Part shown: one piece after another, positions 9,060-16,649 of the stretch
How positions within the stretch are numbered: the first letter of the stretch is position 1
How the letters are laid out: each line of letters begins with the position of its first letter
Assembly (NCBI GenBank): GCA_963575745.1
Contig: CAUYUJ010018334.1
Coordinates: forward strand, 120,442-143,760
DNA from: Prorocentrum cordatum
Lineage: Eukaryota; Sar; Dinophyceae; Prorocentrales; Prorocentraceae
Reading direction: 5' to 3'
Length of the DNA stretch: 23,319 nucleotides
Made by a program: the position numbers and the translations under genes
The notes under the pieces: generated by a model
Database searches by the model: none
What the model was told of the DNA's origin: nothing
Seen by the model: only the letters and a program-made list of their open reading frames with translations

Positions 9060-9836
9060 CACGCCGCGGGGCATCGCGGAAATGGGGCTCCTTCGGAGCA
9101 CGCGTGCACGGGTTCGCTGAACTCTTTGTGGGGCACGGTCCGCATGAAGGTGTGCCGAATAATTCGGATGCCCCCGAGCGAACACGCCCATTGAGGCCGC
9201 AGGTCGACCTCCTCTGGACTCGACCCTTGCGAGGCATGTTCCGAAATGGGCGGTGGGACGCCATGCGAAGCTGTCCATTGGTGCCATAGGCGGAGCTTCT
9301 TCTGGGGCATGATTCGCGTGACGGGTGTGCCGGCATGGGGGGGAGCGCTGTACGAACCTTATCTTTGGGCCTTTAGGTGGTGTTCCTTCTGTGTACGGTC
9401 TGCGTGGTGGGGTGTGCCGGAATGGGCGGAGGGGCGTATTGCAAACCCTATCTCTGGGGCCATGGGTGGAGATCCCTAAGGGCCACGACCCGTGTGAGAG
9501 GTGTGCCGAAGTAGGCGGGGGGGCGGCATGCGAACCTTGCCTCTGGGACCGTCCGTGGAAGTCCCTGCGGGCCACGATCCGTGCGAGAGGTGTGCCGAAG
9601 TACGCCAGGCGACGCTATGAAGCTCCCCTCTGGTGCCGCAGATGCAGTTACGTGCTGGGCACGATCCGCGCGAGAGACGTGCCACTATGCGAACCTTGCC
9701 TCTGGGGACATAGGTGGAGGTCCCTGCGGGGCGCGATCCCTGGGGTGTGCCAGCATAGGCGGGGGACTCTTAAGCCAAGCCTGTATCTGGGGCCGTCGGT
9801 GGATCTCCCTGAGCTGCACGATCCGCGTGACACTGT
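9060..9836 (+). repeat. Tandem array of about eight degenerate ~88-bp units
   Basis: Each unit contains, in order, GGTGTGCCG, a GGGCGG segment, GCATGCGAACCTTGCC, CTCTGGGGCC, GGTGGAG-TCCCTG and CACGATCCGCGTGAGAG. Unit starts are recognisable near 9151, 9237, 9323, 9410, 9500, 9588 and 9747, with a shortened unit near 9678. Long frames are open on both strands across the array, which I take as a side effect of composition. Confidence 0.8.
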
Positions 9837-9879
9837 GTGTCCTCCGACGCCGAGCATTGTAGACTATAACAAGAGCTTG

Positions 9880-9921
9880 CTAGAACCCAAGCGCGCGCGA
9901 AGCGCTCGCGCGTGGTTCTAG
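9880..9921. other. Strong hairpin
   Basis: CTAGAACC (9880-9887) pairs with GGTTCTAG (9914-9921), and CGCGCGA (9894-9900) pairs with TCGCGCG (9906-9912) around a 5-base loop. It sits just after the ~88-bp array. No T-run follows, so nothing suggests a terminator. Confidence 0.75.
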
Positions 9922-9950
9922 TTTCAGTATTTTTGGCCTCAGGGGGCCCT

Positions 9951-10047
9951 CGCTGGGCCTCGGGGCAGTCAAAACACGAGTCAGCATGAAAAGCCAGTCC
10001 CAGGGAATGGGTCGAGACCTTTGGGAGTCGACGTCATGAGAAAGTGA
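9951..10047 (-). repeat. Dispersed repeat, copy 2 (inverted relative to 6557-6660)
   Basis: Read on the - strand it contains GTCTCGACCCATTCCCTGG and the downstream pattern of copy 1, ending in a CCCCGAGGCCC block. Confidence 0.65.
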
Positions 10048-10078
10048 CCGAGGCTGTGGGCCAGGGGGCCCATAATTA

Positions 10079-10285
10079 CCCATCGGTCGTTGATAGTATG
10101 TATTTTCGAATTCCCAGATTTCAATCTACTTTGCAATCTACTTTGAGCGCCTTCCTACTTCAATGATCGAGTGGCTTCACATTTTCCGTCCTCCCTAGGG
10201 GGCGCACGGACCCCAATCTATTGTGAACGCCTTCCCGCTCCATGTTCCTACCTACTTCTTCCGACCGATGGGTACGGCCGATGGG
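10079..10285 (+). repeat. Dispersed repeat family 2, copy 1
   Basis: Shares with 13006-13200, in the same order, CGGTCGTT, GTATTTT-GATTCCCAG, GCGCCTTCCTACTTCAA, CCCAATCTA and ACCTACTTCT-CGACCGA. This copy carries an extra CAATCTACTTT duplication. The frames around ACCTACTTC encode a similar HVxTYFxRP peptide in both copies, but many other differences break the frame. Confidence 0.7.
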
Positions 10286-10592
10286 CTGTCCCTTGCCATG
10301 TCCTCGAGCTGGCTTCTTGCTCTCTGCCAGCAGGCGTGGGTGGCATCATGCTGGGCCTCAGTGGGCCGCCTCCTCCGCCTCTTCGGGCTCCTCTCGTGCT
10401 CCTTCCCCTCCTCCCCTTTTTCCCCGGAGCGAGACGACGCGCTCGGCGCCAGCGTGTGGGCGTAGGGAACCGCAGTGGGCGCAAGAGAACGTTGAAATTG
10501 GCACTCGGGGTCTCGAGAGCGGCATCTGGAGATATCAGGATGCCCGTTCGCCGCAGGGTGTTCCTTCTCTTCCTCCCGCGGAGCTACAGATG
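10286..10592. other. Unassigned mixed sequence
   Basis: No repeat and no supported gene. Three overlapping open frames with ordinary-looking residues exist, and I cannot choose among them. Confidence 0.3.
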
Positions 10593-10715
10593 CCCGTGCG
10601 AGAAGCACGTGCTGCTTGGTGGGCCCTCGGGCGCCCCCAGTGCAATGTTGATCGTGCGACCGGCGAGGTTCGAGACAACAGTTCGGCACCGAAACCCATC
10701 TGCTTCTCGCGCGGG
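10593..10715. mobile_element. Short TIR element, family 3 copy A
   Basis: CCCGTGCGAGAAGCA at 10593-10607 matches the reverse complement of 10701-10715 at 14 of 15 bases, giving a 123-bp element. The interior includes TTGATCGTGCGACCG, shared with copy B at 12422-12530. Both copies sit within about 40 bases of a trinucleotide microsatellite on the corresponding side, joined by CTTCAACCCCG and TTCTCATT. No coding capacity. No clear target duplication seen. Confidence 0.6.
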
Positions 10716-10755
10716 GTTGAAGTTAATGAGAAGAAGACGACGATGACAATAAAGC

Positions 10756-10820
<65 letters not shown>

Positions 10821-10897
10821 ATTATTAGGATGATGATGATGATAATGCTGATGATGATGATTATGACGATGATGATGATGCTGCTGATGATGCTGAT

Positions 10898-10930
<33 letters not shown>

Positions 10931-11313
10931 CTGATGCTGATGATAATGATGATGATGCTGATGCTGATGCTGATGCTGATGCTGCTGCTGATGATGATGC
11001 TGATGATGATGATGATGGTGGTGGTGGTGGCGATGATGATGCTGATGATGCTGCTGATGATGCTGCTGATGATCATGCATGCTGATGATGATGCTGCTGC
11101 TGATGATAATGCTGCTGATGATGATGCTGATGATGCTGCTGCTGGTGATGATGATGTTGATGATGATGATGGTGGTTGTGATGATGATGGTGATGCTGAT
11201 GATGCTGCTGATGATGATGCTGATGATTCTGCTGCTGCTGATGATGATGCTGCTGCTGCTAATGCTGATGCTGATGCTGATGCTGATGCTGATGCTGATG
11301 CTGATGATGCTGC

Positions 11314-11348
<35 letters not shown>

Positions 11349-11482
11349 TTGACGTTGATGATGATGATGCTGATGATGATGATGATGATGATGATGATGA
11401 GGAGGAGGAGGAGGAGGAGGAGGATGATGATGATGATGATGATGATGGTGATGGTGGTGGTGGTGGTGGTGATGATGATGAT
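10756..11482. repeat. ATG/GCTG trinucleotide array, about 725 bp
   Basis: (GAT)n with GCT, GGT and GTT variants and a GGA insert at 11400-11423. Sub-blocks are (GATGCT)n at 11262-11305 and (GGT)n near 11452-11470. Reads as poly-Met/Asp/Leu or poly-His/Ser, according to strand and frame. Confidence 0.95.
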
Positions 11483-11741
11483 GATGGCGATGTTTTGGGT
11501 GGGAGGGTCGTGAGGGTTCTGGCAATTTTTGGGGAGTGCGGATGGTTTAGGAGGGAAGGGAGGGTTCTGGAGGTTTTCGGAGGAGTGCGGAGGGTTGCGG
11601 ATGGATGGGAGGTTCTGCAGGTTTTCGGCGGAGTGCGGAGCAGCGCCGAGGAATGGGACGGTTCCGGAGGTTCTTGGGAGCAGTGCGGACGAGTCAGGAG
11701 GGGTGGGAGGGTTCCAGAAGTTAGGGAGGAGCGCGGAGGAG
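11483..11741 (+). repeat. Degenerate GGAGGGTTCTGGAGG array
   Basis: Loose units of the type GGGAGGGTTCTGGAGGTTTTCG and GGAGTGCGGA recur about every 30-50 bases. No gene is supported. Confidence 0.5.
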
Positions 11742-11934
11742 TGAAATCATATTTGCCCGCCATTGCCCGCCTATTATCTGGTGTATTACCCGCCCATCTT
11801 TTCCCAATTGCCCGCTTATCTCGTTAGGATAATAGAACAAGTAAATGCGGCGGGTAATTCGTGAACAATAGACGGGTAATAGACTGGGTCATCGGCGGGT
11901 CATGGGCGGGTAATGGCGGGCAACCATGACTTCA
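11742..11934. mobile_element. 193-bp TIR element with TTRCCCGCC sub-repeats
   Basis: Bases 11742-11771 match the reverse complement of 11905-11934 at 26 of 30 positions (TGAARTCAT, then TTGCCCGCCATTRCCCGCC). Inside each arm the 9-mer TTACCCGCC / TTGCCCGCC recurs two to four times. No target duplication is obvious. No coding sequence. Confidence 0.65.
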
Positions 11935-12267
11935 TGGACGCGATGTTTCACCCTCCTTCTTCCTTCTCACCAACAGTCTCGTCTTCCTACTACGTCATCG
12001 TTGTCGTCATCCTCCTCGCTTTTCTCCTCGCCCCCCCATCACCTCCCTGCCCTTCATTACAGCAGGCATGCCAGTTAAGAAACCAACCTGACAGCAGGTG
12101 CACCGCGGAGATTTCTTATCCCTTGCTGGCCCTGGGGACCTGTGGATGCCCTGAGGCACCTCAGGAACTTCAAAGATCGACGGCAAGTGTGACCGTAGAT
12201 TTCTTTGAACAAGATTTCTTATCGCATGTGTGTACTGCGTGTTTCTCGTTGCCCTGGCGCGTGAAAC
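11935..12267. other. Unassigned mixed sequence
   Basis: Short pyrimidine-rich stretches near 11950-12060. Contains no repeat copy I can match elsewhere in the window and no supported gene. Confidence 0.3.
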
Positions 12268-12408
12268 ATATCTTCGTCCTCGTCGTCGTCGTCGTTGTCC
12301 TTCCTCCTGCGTCGTCGTCATCCGTTTTTTCTTCCTTCTCGTGCCTTTTCGTCGTCGTCGTCGTTGTCATCGTCGTCTTCGTCGTCGTCGTCGTCGTCTT
12401 CACCTTCT
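12268..12408. repeat. (GTC)n microsatellite beside TIR copy B
   Basis: GTC runs at 12275-12300, 12312-12320 and 12350-12400, followed by CTTCACCTTCTCATTCTCTT and then CAACCCCG and element copy B. Confidence 0.9.
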
Positions 12409-12421
12409 CATTCTCTTCAAC

Positions 12422-12530
12422 CCCGTGCGAAAAACCGCTGTTGTTTGGTGAGCCCCCAGGCCCCCTCAGTTCAACGTTGATCGTGCGACCGACGAAGTTT
12501 GAAAAAACACATCGACACCGCTCTTCGAAA
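12422..12530. mobile_element. Short element, family 3 copy B (decayed)
   Basis: CCCGTGCGAAAAA at the left end, then GTTGTTTGGTG, AGCCCCCAGGC, TTGATCGTGCGACCG and CGACACCG line up base for base with copy A in direct orientation. The right-hand inverted repeat is no longer recognisable. Confidence 0.6.
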
Positions 12531-13005
12531 TTAGGTGTGTGTGGGTGTGTGTGTGTGCATGTTGAAAAGACACCAGCTGCTTTTAGCACGGGCTTGTAGC
12601 CGCTTCGAATCAGTTTCAGGCGTCGGCTTCAGCCGCAGCAGCAGCGCCCACCTTTCCACAGTCCCAGACCTTTGATACTTTGCCCTTCAGCATGTAGGCC
12701 CCAGAGCTCTCTGGATCCCTTCCCGGACCGTCTGTGCGTCCCAGATAATTGTTTTGACGGCGCCGGGGCCAGAAGACGGCCTCCAGATGCCGAAGACTGC
12801 GAAAAACCTTCGCCCCGAGTTGAACTCTCGAAAGACGTTGGAGCTTCTTGTTCGGGGGTCAATCCTTCCCCAGGCCCGTCATGGGGCGCCTTCTGGCCAG
12901 AATCCCGAAGGGAATCCTGCCGTGGTGACGAGGGTCTTCGCTGAGGCCGAGAAGTGCAGTGCAACATACGCAACAAGTTCTCGTGGGTGACAAGCATACA
13001 CGCCG
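12531..13005. other. Unassigned; one non-repetitive open frame at 12754-12990
   Basis: The frame at 12754-12990 encodes a stretch such as LELLVRGSILPQARHG and FAEAEKCSATYATSS without low complexity. It has no ATG in a convincing context and third positions are not GC-biased as in the exon-like islands. I leave it as an open frame, not a gene. Confidence 0.25.
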
Positions 13006-13200
13006 GTCGTTTGAAAGTGGGTATTTTTGGATTCCCAGGTCCCAATTTGCTTCTAGCGCCTTCCTACTTCAAGAATCGATATGCTTTTGCTATGTTTTGT
13101 TATTCTCCTGGAGGACCCGCGCCCAATCTACTTGATCGCCTTTCCCTGCTGCATGTTTTTACCTACTTCTGTCGACCGACGTGTATCCGTATCCGCGGCC
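13006..13200 (+). repeat. Dispersed repeat family 2, copy 2
   Basis: See the copy at 10079-10285. Shared blocks are GCGCCTTCCTACTTCAA, GCGCCCAATCTA versus GGACCCCAATCTA, and TACCTACTTCTGTCGACCGA. Confidence 0.7.
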
Positions 13201-13371
13201 TCCTGGGCCGAACCCCTGGGCCGTGACCCCGTCGCCACTCGGCGTCTTTGTTGCGGATGCCCCCCCGCGCGGGAGCTGTCCGTGCGAGCGCGCACCCGCG
13301 GAAACTCGCGCCCTGGAATCCAGCCCGCGAGGGCGCGGACACGGCCGTGCGCTCGCCGCGCGTGAACTTCG

Positions 13372-13390
13372 GCGTCGCTCGTCTCTCCAG
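13372..13390 (+). promoter_or_regulatory. Candidate trans-splice (spliced-leader) acceptor
   Basis: TCGCTCGTCTCTCCAG ends at 13390: a pyrimidine-rich stretch closing in CAG, 47 bases before the ATG at 13437. Nuclear mRNAs of dinoflagellates receive a 22-base spliced leader at such acceptors. The implied 5' UTR would be 46 bases. This is inference; the acceptor consensus is weak. Confidence 0.35.
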
Positions 13391-13436
13391 GGCAAACTCG
13401 GAGGTCTGGGGGCCCCGGCCCGACAGCCTGCACGCC

Positions 13437-13538
13437 ATGGCCCTCGCCCGCGTCGCCGCCGTGCTCGCGCTCGCCAGCCGCGCGTGCGCCTTCGTGCCGG
13501 GCGCCGTGCGCAGCCAGCGGGCCCAGGCGGCGCCCTCT
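13437..13538 (+). CDS. First-exon candidate: bipartite plastid-targeting leader with FVP motif
   Basis: Seen: ATG in a GCCATGG context starts a 34-codon stretch, MALARVAAVLALASRACA followed by FVPGAVRSQRAQAAPS. Residues 6-14 form a short hydrophobic core, ACA|F fits signal-peptidase cleavage after residue 18, and FVP stands right after the cut; basic residues and Ala/Ser follow. Known: plastid proteins of peridinin dinoflagellates carry a signal peptide and then a transit peptide that begins with Phe (FVAP-type). Inferred: the start of a nucleus-encoded plastid protein whose mature part is not identified. After codon 34 the frame runs into CGGCGG repeats (poly-Arg), so an exon end, or a frame change in the repeat, must lie near here. 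Third positions are almost all G/C. The alternative is a plain secreted protein or a chance Ala/Val-rich frame. Confidence 0.45.
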
Positions 13539-13870
13539 CGACGGCGGCGGCGGAGGCGAGCACGGCGCCGGCGGCGGCGGCGGCGACGGCGTCTTCGCTT
13601 CGGGGGATGCCTGGGGCGTCTCCGGAGGCTCTCGCCGCCACGGCCAGATTTTGAGGTCGGGAGACCCGCGAGGAGGCATCCCCTGGGGGCTTCTATCAGG
13701 GAGGCCGCCTGGAAGCAGAGTCGAGACGAGGAGTATCAGAAGCAAGATGACGCAGTCTCCCTCACTTTCCCCCCCTCCTCTCCTTCCTCACTCTCTTGCC
13801 CGCTCTCAGCCCGCCGCCTATACCCACAGCTACCAATATTAAGAAGTGGATCGCGTGCGGTCGGAAACGT
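13539..13870. other. Short GGC tract, then unassigned sequence
   Basis: 13541-13600 is GGC/GCG-rich and open in all three forward frames, so the leader could continue in a frame other than poly-Arg (for example the Ala/Thr/Ser frame). 13640-13870 is mixed, with a CT-rich stretch at 13757-13800. I cannot place an exon boundary. Confidence 0.35.
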
Positions 13871-13875
13871 TTGCT

Positions 13876-14053
13876 TAGCGTGTCGCTCCGCTGGTTCTCG
13901 CCCAGCATGCTTCGGCGCGACGCGCTACCCACGTCCCAGTCCCCAAGCGTTAGCGTCTTGAGCCTTTCCCAGCCATCCCGCCCCGTGCAGCGGAGCGACG
14001 CGCTACCCACTCGCAGGGCGTAGCGTGTCGCGGGGGCCGTCGCCGCGACACGC
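13876..14053. repeat. Cluster of AGCGYGTCGC motifs in both orientations, with a hairpin
   Basis: AGCGTGTCGC or its reverse complement occurs near 13877(+), 13918(-), 13997(-), 14022(+) and 14044(-). GCGTGTCGCGG (14023-14033) and CCGCGACACGC (14043-14053) form a perfect 11-bp stem with a 9-base loop. The - oriented copies share GCGACGCGCTACCCAC. Confidence 0.7.
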
Positions 14054-14191
14054 CAAGCAGCAGTTCCTGACCGTACACTCTGGACCGAACCAAGACGAGT
14101 GGGAATCATAACCAGTACGAGGTGGATCGCGTGCCTGCCTTCCTCGTGCAGCGACTCCTTTTGAGCGGGTCGGGCTCGCACGGCGGGCGGC

Positions 14192-15366
14192 GTTGGCGGC
14201 GGCGGGGGCGGCGGCGGCGGCGACGACGACAACGGCGGCCACGACGACGATGGCGGCGGCGACGGCGGCGACCACGGCCTCTGCGACGCCGGCCGCGACG
14301 ACGACGGCGACGGCGGCGGCGACGGCCACGACGACGACGGCGACGGCGACGGCGGCGGCGGCGGTGCCCCCTCGACGACGGCGGCGGCGACGGCGGCGAC
14401 GACGACGACGGCAACGACGGCCACGACGACGACGGCGGCGGCGGCGACGGCCACGGCGGCGGCGCCGCCTCGACGACGGCGACGACGACGTCGACGACGG
14501 AGGCGGCCACGACGACGGCCACGACAACGACAGCCACGGCGACGGCGGCGGCGCCGCCTGGACGACGGCGGCGGGCGGCGGCGGCGGCGGGGGCGACCAC
14601 GGCCTTGGCCACGGCGGCAGCGACGACGGCGGCGGCGTCGCTTGGACGACGACGGCGGCGGCGACGGCCACGACGACGACGGCGGCGGCGACGGCGGCGG
14701 CGCCCCGACGACGGCGGCGACGTCGACGGCGACGGCGGCGACCAAGGCCTCGGCCACGGCCACGGCGGCGGCGAAGGACGGCGACGGCGGCGGCGCCGCT
14801 TCGACGACGGCGGCGGCTGCGACGGCGGCGGCGACGACGACGACGACGACGGCGACGGCCACGACGATGACGACGGAGGCGACGGCGACGGCGACGGCGG
14901 CGGCGCCGCCTCGTCGACAGCGGCGACGGCGGTAGCGACGGCGGCGACCACGGCCTCGGAGACGGGCCTCGGCGGCGGTGGCGGCGACGGCGACAGCGAC
15001 GGCGACGGCGGCGGCACCGCCTCGACGACGGCGGCGATGGCGGCGGCGGCGGCGGCGACGAGGACGACGATGACGACGCCGACGACGACGACGGCAACGG
15101 CGACCACGGCCACGGCCACGGCCACGGCGGGTGCGGCGGCGAAGGCGACGGCGAAGGCGACGGCGACGGCGGCGGCGCCCCTTCGACGAAGGACGGCGAC
15201 GGCGGCGGCGCCGCCTGGACGCCGGCAACGGCCACGACGACGACGGCGACGACGACGACGCCGGCGGCGACGGCGACGGCGACGGCGGCGGCGCCGCTTC
15301 GTTGACGGCGGCGACGGCGGCGGCGACGCCGGCGACCACGGCCTCGGCGGCGGCGGCGGCGGCGGC
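14192..15366. repeat. GGC/GAC/ACG minisatellite, about 1.2 kb, with higher-order units
   Basis: Composed of GGC, GAC, ACG and GCC triplets. The motif GGCGGCGCCGCCTCGACGACGG recurs in variants about eleven times, near 14355, 14458, 14545, 14632, 14697, 14787, 14902, 15012, 15169, 15205 and 15289. A second motif, GCGACCACGGCCTCGG, recurs about five times. GGCGGCGCCGCC is its own reverse complement. Unit lengths are not all multiples of three, so any frame drifts between Arg, Asp/Gly and Thr/Ala runs. Confidence 0.9.
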
Positions 15367-15547
15367 GCCTTCGCTGCGGGCCCGATGGCGGCGGGGGCCG
15401 CTCCCCGGCCGCGGCGGGCGCTCGGGGAGGCGGCGCTCCCCGCCGCCTCCGCGGGCGCGGCCCCGCCGGCGCCCAGCGCGGAGCACGCGCCGTGGGGCGC
15501 CAGCGTGCTGGCCGGGCTCGGCCTCGGGTCCGCGCCCTGCTCGTCCT
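15367..15547 (+). CDS. Exon-like island after the minisatellite
   Basis: Seen: about 60 codons with G or C in every third position once the repeat ends, reading AFAAGPMAAGAAPRPRRALG, then EAALPAASAGAAPPAPSAE, then HAPWGASVLAGLGLGSAPCS. The stretch WGASVLAGLGLGSA is non-repetitive and could start a membrane or thylakoid segment. It is the next coding-like island on the same strand after the plastid-leader exon at 13437, so both may belong to one gene with the minisatellite as intron; that is speculation. It is cut off by a TIR element inserted at 15548 with a 5-bp target duplication. Joining the flanks restores TCGTCCTCCCAG, a possible exon end. No domain recognised. Confidence 0.35.
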
Positions 15548-15742
15548 TCGGGCCGGGCGAGAGGGGGGGGGATTGGGAGAGGGGGGGGTACGAAATTTGC
15601 TGCGTGCGGCTGGTTTCGGCCCCACCGAGGGGCCCATTCCTCGATGCATGGCCGCTTCCGGCGCCGGGAGGCGCCAGGAAAATCAGCTACGTGAGCTGAT
15701 CCTCACCCCCCCTTGGCTATCCCCCCCTTTCGCCCGACCCGA
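15548..15742. mobile_element. 195-bp TIR element with 5-bp target-site duplication GTCCT
   Basis: The left end TCGGGCCGGGCGAGAGG (15548 on) matches the reverse complement of the right end TCGGGTCGGGCGAAAGG at 15742; both then run into G-tracts. The first 22 bases differ at two positions, both transitions. GTCCT flanks both ends (15543-15547 and 15743-15747). ATCAGCT / AGCTGAT near 15681-15699 forms an internal hairpin. It has no coding capacity, hence a non-autonomous DNA element. The superfamily is not clear from a 5-bp duplication alone. Confidence 0.65.
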
Positions 15743-15790
15743 GTCCTCCCAGTTTCGGCGGCGAGCCCGGGGGGGAAACGAGAAGGGGCG

Positions 15791-15914
15791 GGCCTTCTCA
15801 GAAGGCTCAGAGGTCGCCAAGCCTTCCTGAGGGGCTTTGCCTTCCCCGAAAACACCGACGACTTATCAGACAGCACGGTGCTTCTGAGAAGTCCCGCCGC
15901 TTTCTGAGAAGGCC
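15791..15914. repeat. 124-bp inverted-repeat unit
   Basis: GGCCTTCTCAGAA at 15791-15803 is the perfect reverse complement of 15902-15914, and the similarity continues weakly inward. No target duplication is recognised. Confidence 0.5.
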
Positions 15915-15959
15915 TTCTCCTTCTCACTTCCCCCTTTCACTCGCAGCCGATGGTTTCGG

Positions 15960-16075
15960 ACGGGGCCAGGACGAGGATAAATCCGTTCCAGAGCGTTACG
16001 GAACGCTCTCAGATCTTAGAGCGTTCCGGACCGCTCTGAGAGGGCCGCGGCGCCCGAGAGATCCTCCAGAGACAT
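15960..16075 (+). mobile_element. MITE-like family 4, copy 1 (partial)
   Basis: Contains GCCAGGACGAGGATAAATCC, then a paired GAGCGTT-CGGAACGCTC core, then CTGAGAGGGCCGCGGCGCCC. Copies 2 (16444-16606) and 3 (17571-17745) have the same order. The right end is not recognisable. Confidence 0.55.
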
Positions 16076-16274
16076 CCTCGACAGCTCTGGGGCTGCATCC
16101 CTCCTCGAAATCAATCGCAAGTTTTCCCCCCGCGACGTGGCGGCGTCCCAGGGTCCCCAAGCTTCCACGTTCGCGCCGGAGTGGGCGACTGCAGTCACGA
16201 AAGCCTGACCCCGGGGGCCGCCCTTCGCGCGTCGACCCACACGAAACACTTGCGTGTGATCTCGAGGAGGGTTG
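16076..16274. other. Unassigned sequence between elements
   Basis: Mixed sequence without a supported gene or a matched repeat. Confidence 0.3.
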
Positions 16275-16276
16275 TA

Positions 16277-16441
16277 CACCTTAGGCGATGGTTAAGAAAA
16301 CCCAAGTTTTCGGCCAGAGTCTCGATTATTCTTAATGTTTCCATGTAAATCCTAAGATTTCGATGGAAATTCTGGGCTTCCACTCAAGTTCTGAGACTAT
16401 GAATTTCTTAACCCATGATTTCTTAAGCATTTCGCAGGGTG
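16277..16441. mobile_element. 165-bp AT-rich hairpin (foldback) element flanked by TA
   Basis: Left end CACCTTAGGCGATGGTTAAG and the reverse complement of the right end, CACCCTGCGAAATGCTTAAG, are related. The arms continue inward with AGTCTC and TTTCCATGTAAATCCTAAG against TTTCCATCGAAATCTTAGG, so most of the element folds on itself. TA stands at 16275-16276 and 16442-16443. TA duplication is the mark of Tc1/mariner-type (Stowaway-like) MITEs. Clearly AT-richer than its surroundings. Confidence 0.65.
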
Positions 16442-16443
16442 TA

Positions 16444-16606
16444 GGACGAAGACAGGTCCGTGCCGGAGCGTTCTGGAACGTTCCCAGGGCGTTCCGGAAC
16501 ACCCTGAGAAGGCCGCGGCGCCCAGGAGAATGTCCCCCCAAGCCGCCGGATCTGAGAGATTCTTGATGGATCCTCGCCGCATTTTATTCTCGCCCTGGCT
16601 TCGTCT
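16444..16606 (+). mobile_element. MITE-like family 4, copy 2, flanked by TA
   Basis: Left end GGACGAAGACAGG and the reverse complement of the right end AGACGAAGCCAGG are inverted repeats. TA stands at 16442-16443 and 16607-16608. The interior has GAGCGTTCTGGAACGTTC, GGGCGTTCCGGAACACC and CTGAGAAGGCCGCGGCGCCC. It lies directly against the previous element, sharing the TA at 16442-16443. Confidence 0.65.
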
Positions 16607-16649
16607 TATCGTCGCCCCCCATCCGTCCGTCGGCGGCGAGCCTGGGGGG

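Noticed and set aside
10756-11400. Hammerhead ribozyme cores (CTGATGA) in the ATG array
   Set aside because: CTGATGA arises from the repeat itself. The required GAAA box and three pairing stems are missing.
10861-11827. 300-codon Ser-rich (-) and Met/Asp-rich (+) frames
   Set aside because: They are translations of the ATG/GCT array and carry no domain or start context.
11742-11934. Telomere-like repeat (TTACCCGCC)
   Set aside because: Units lie in inverted arms with variable spacing, not as a head-to-tail array, and differ from the plant-type TTTAGGG repeat known in dinoflagellates.
12754-12990. 78-codon non-repetitive frame
   Set aside because: No good start context, no GC3 bias like the exon-like islands, no recognised motif. 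Recorded as unassigned sequence.
13945-13970. Spliced-leader relic on the - strand (GGCTCAAG near 13957-13966)
   Set aside because: Only eight bases of the 22-base dinoflagellate leader match, and the preceding CCATTTT is absent; this can be chance.
14122-15699. 525-codon + strand frame across the GGC/GAC minisatellite
   Set aside because: The frame drifts between Arg, Asp/Gly and Thr/Ala runs because units are not multiples of three. Only the non-repetitive end (from about 15367) was kept as a candidate exon.
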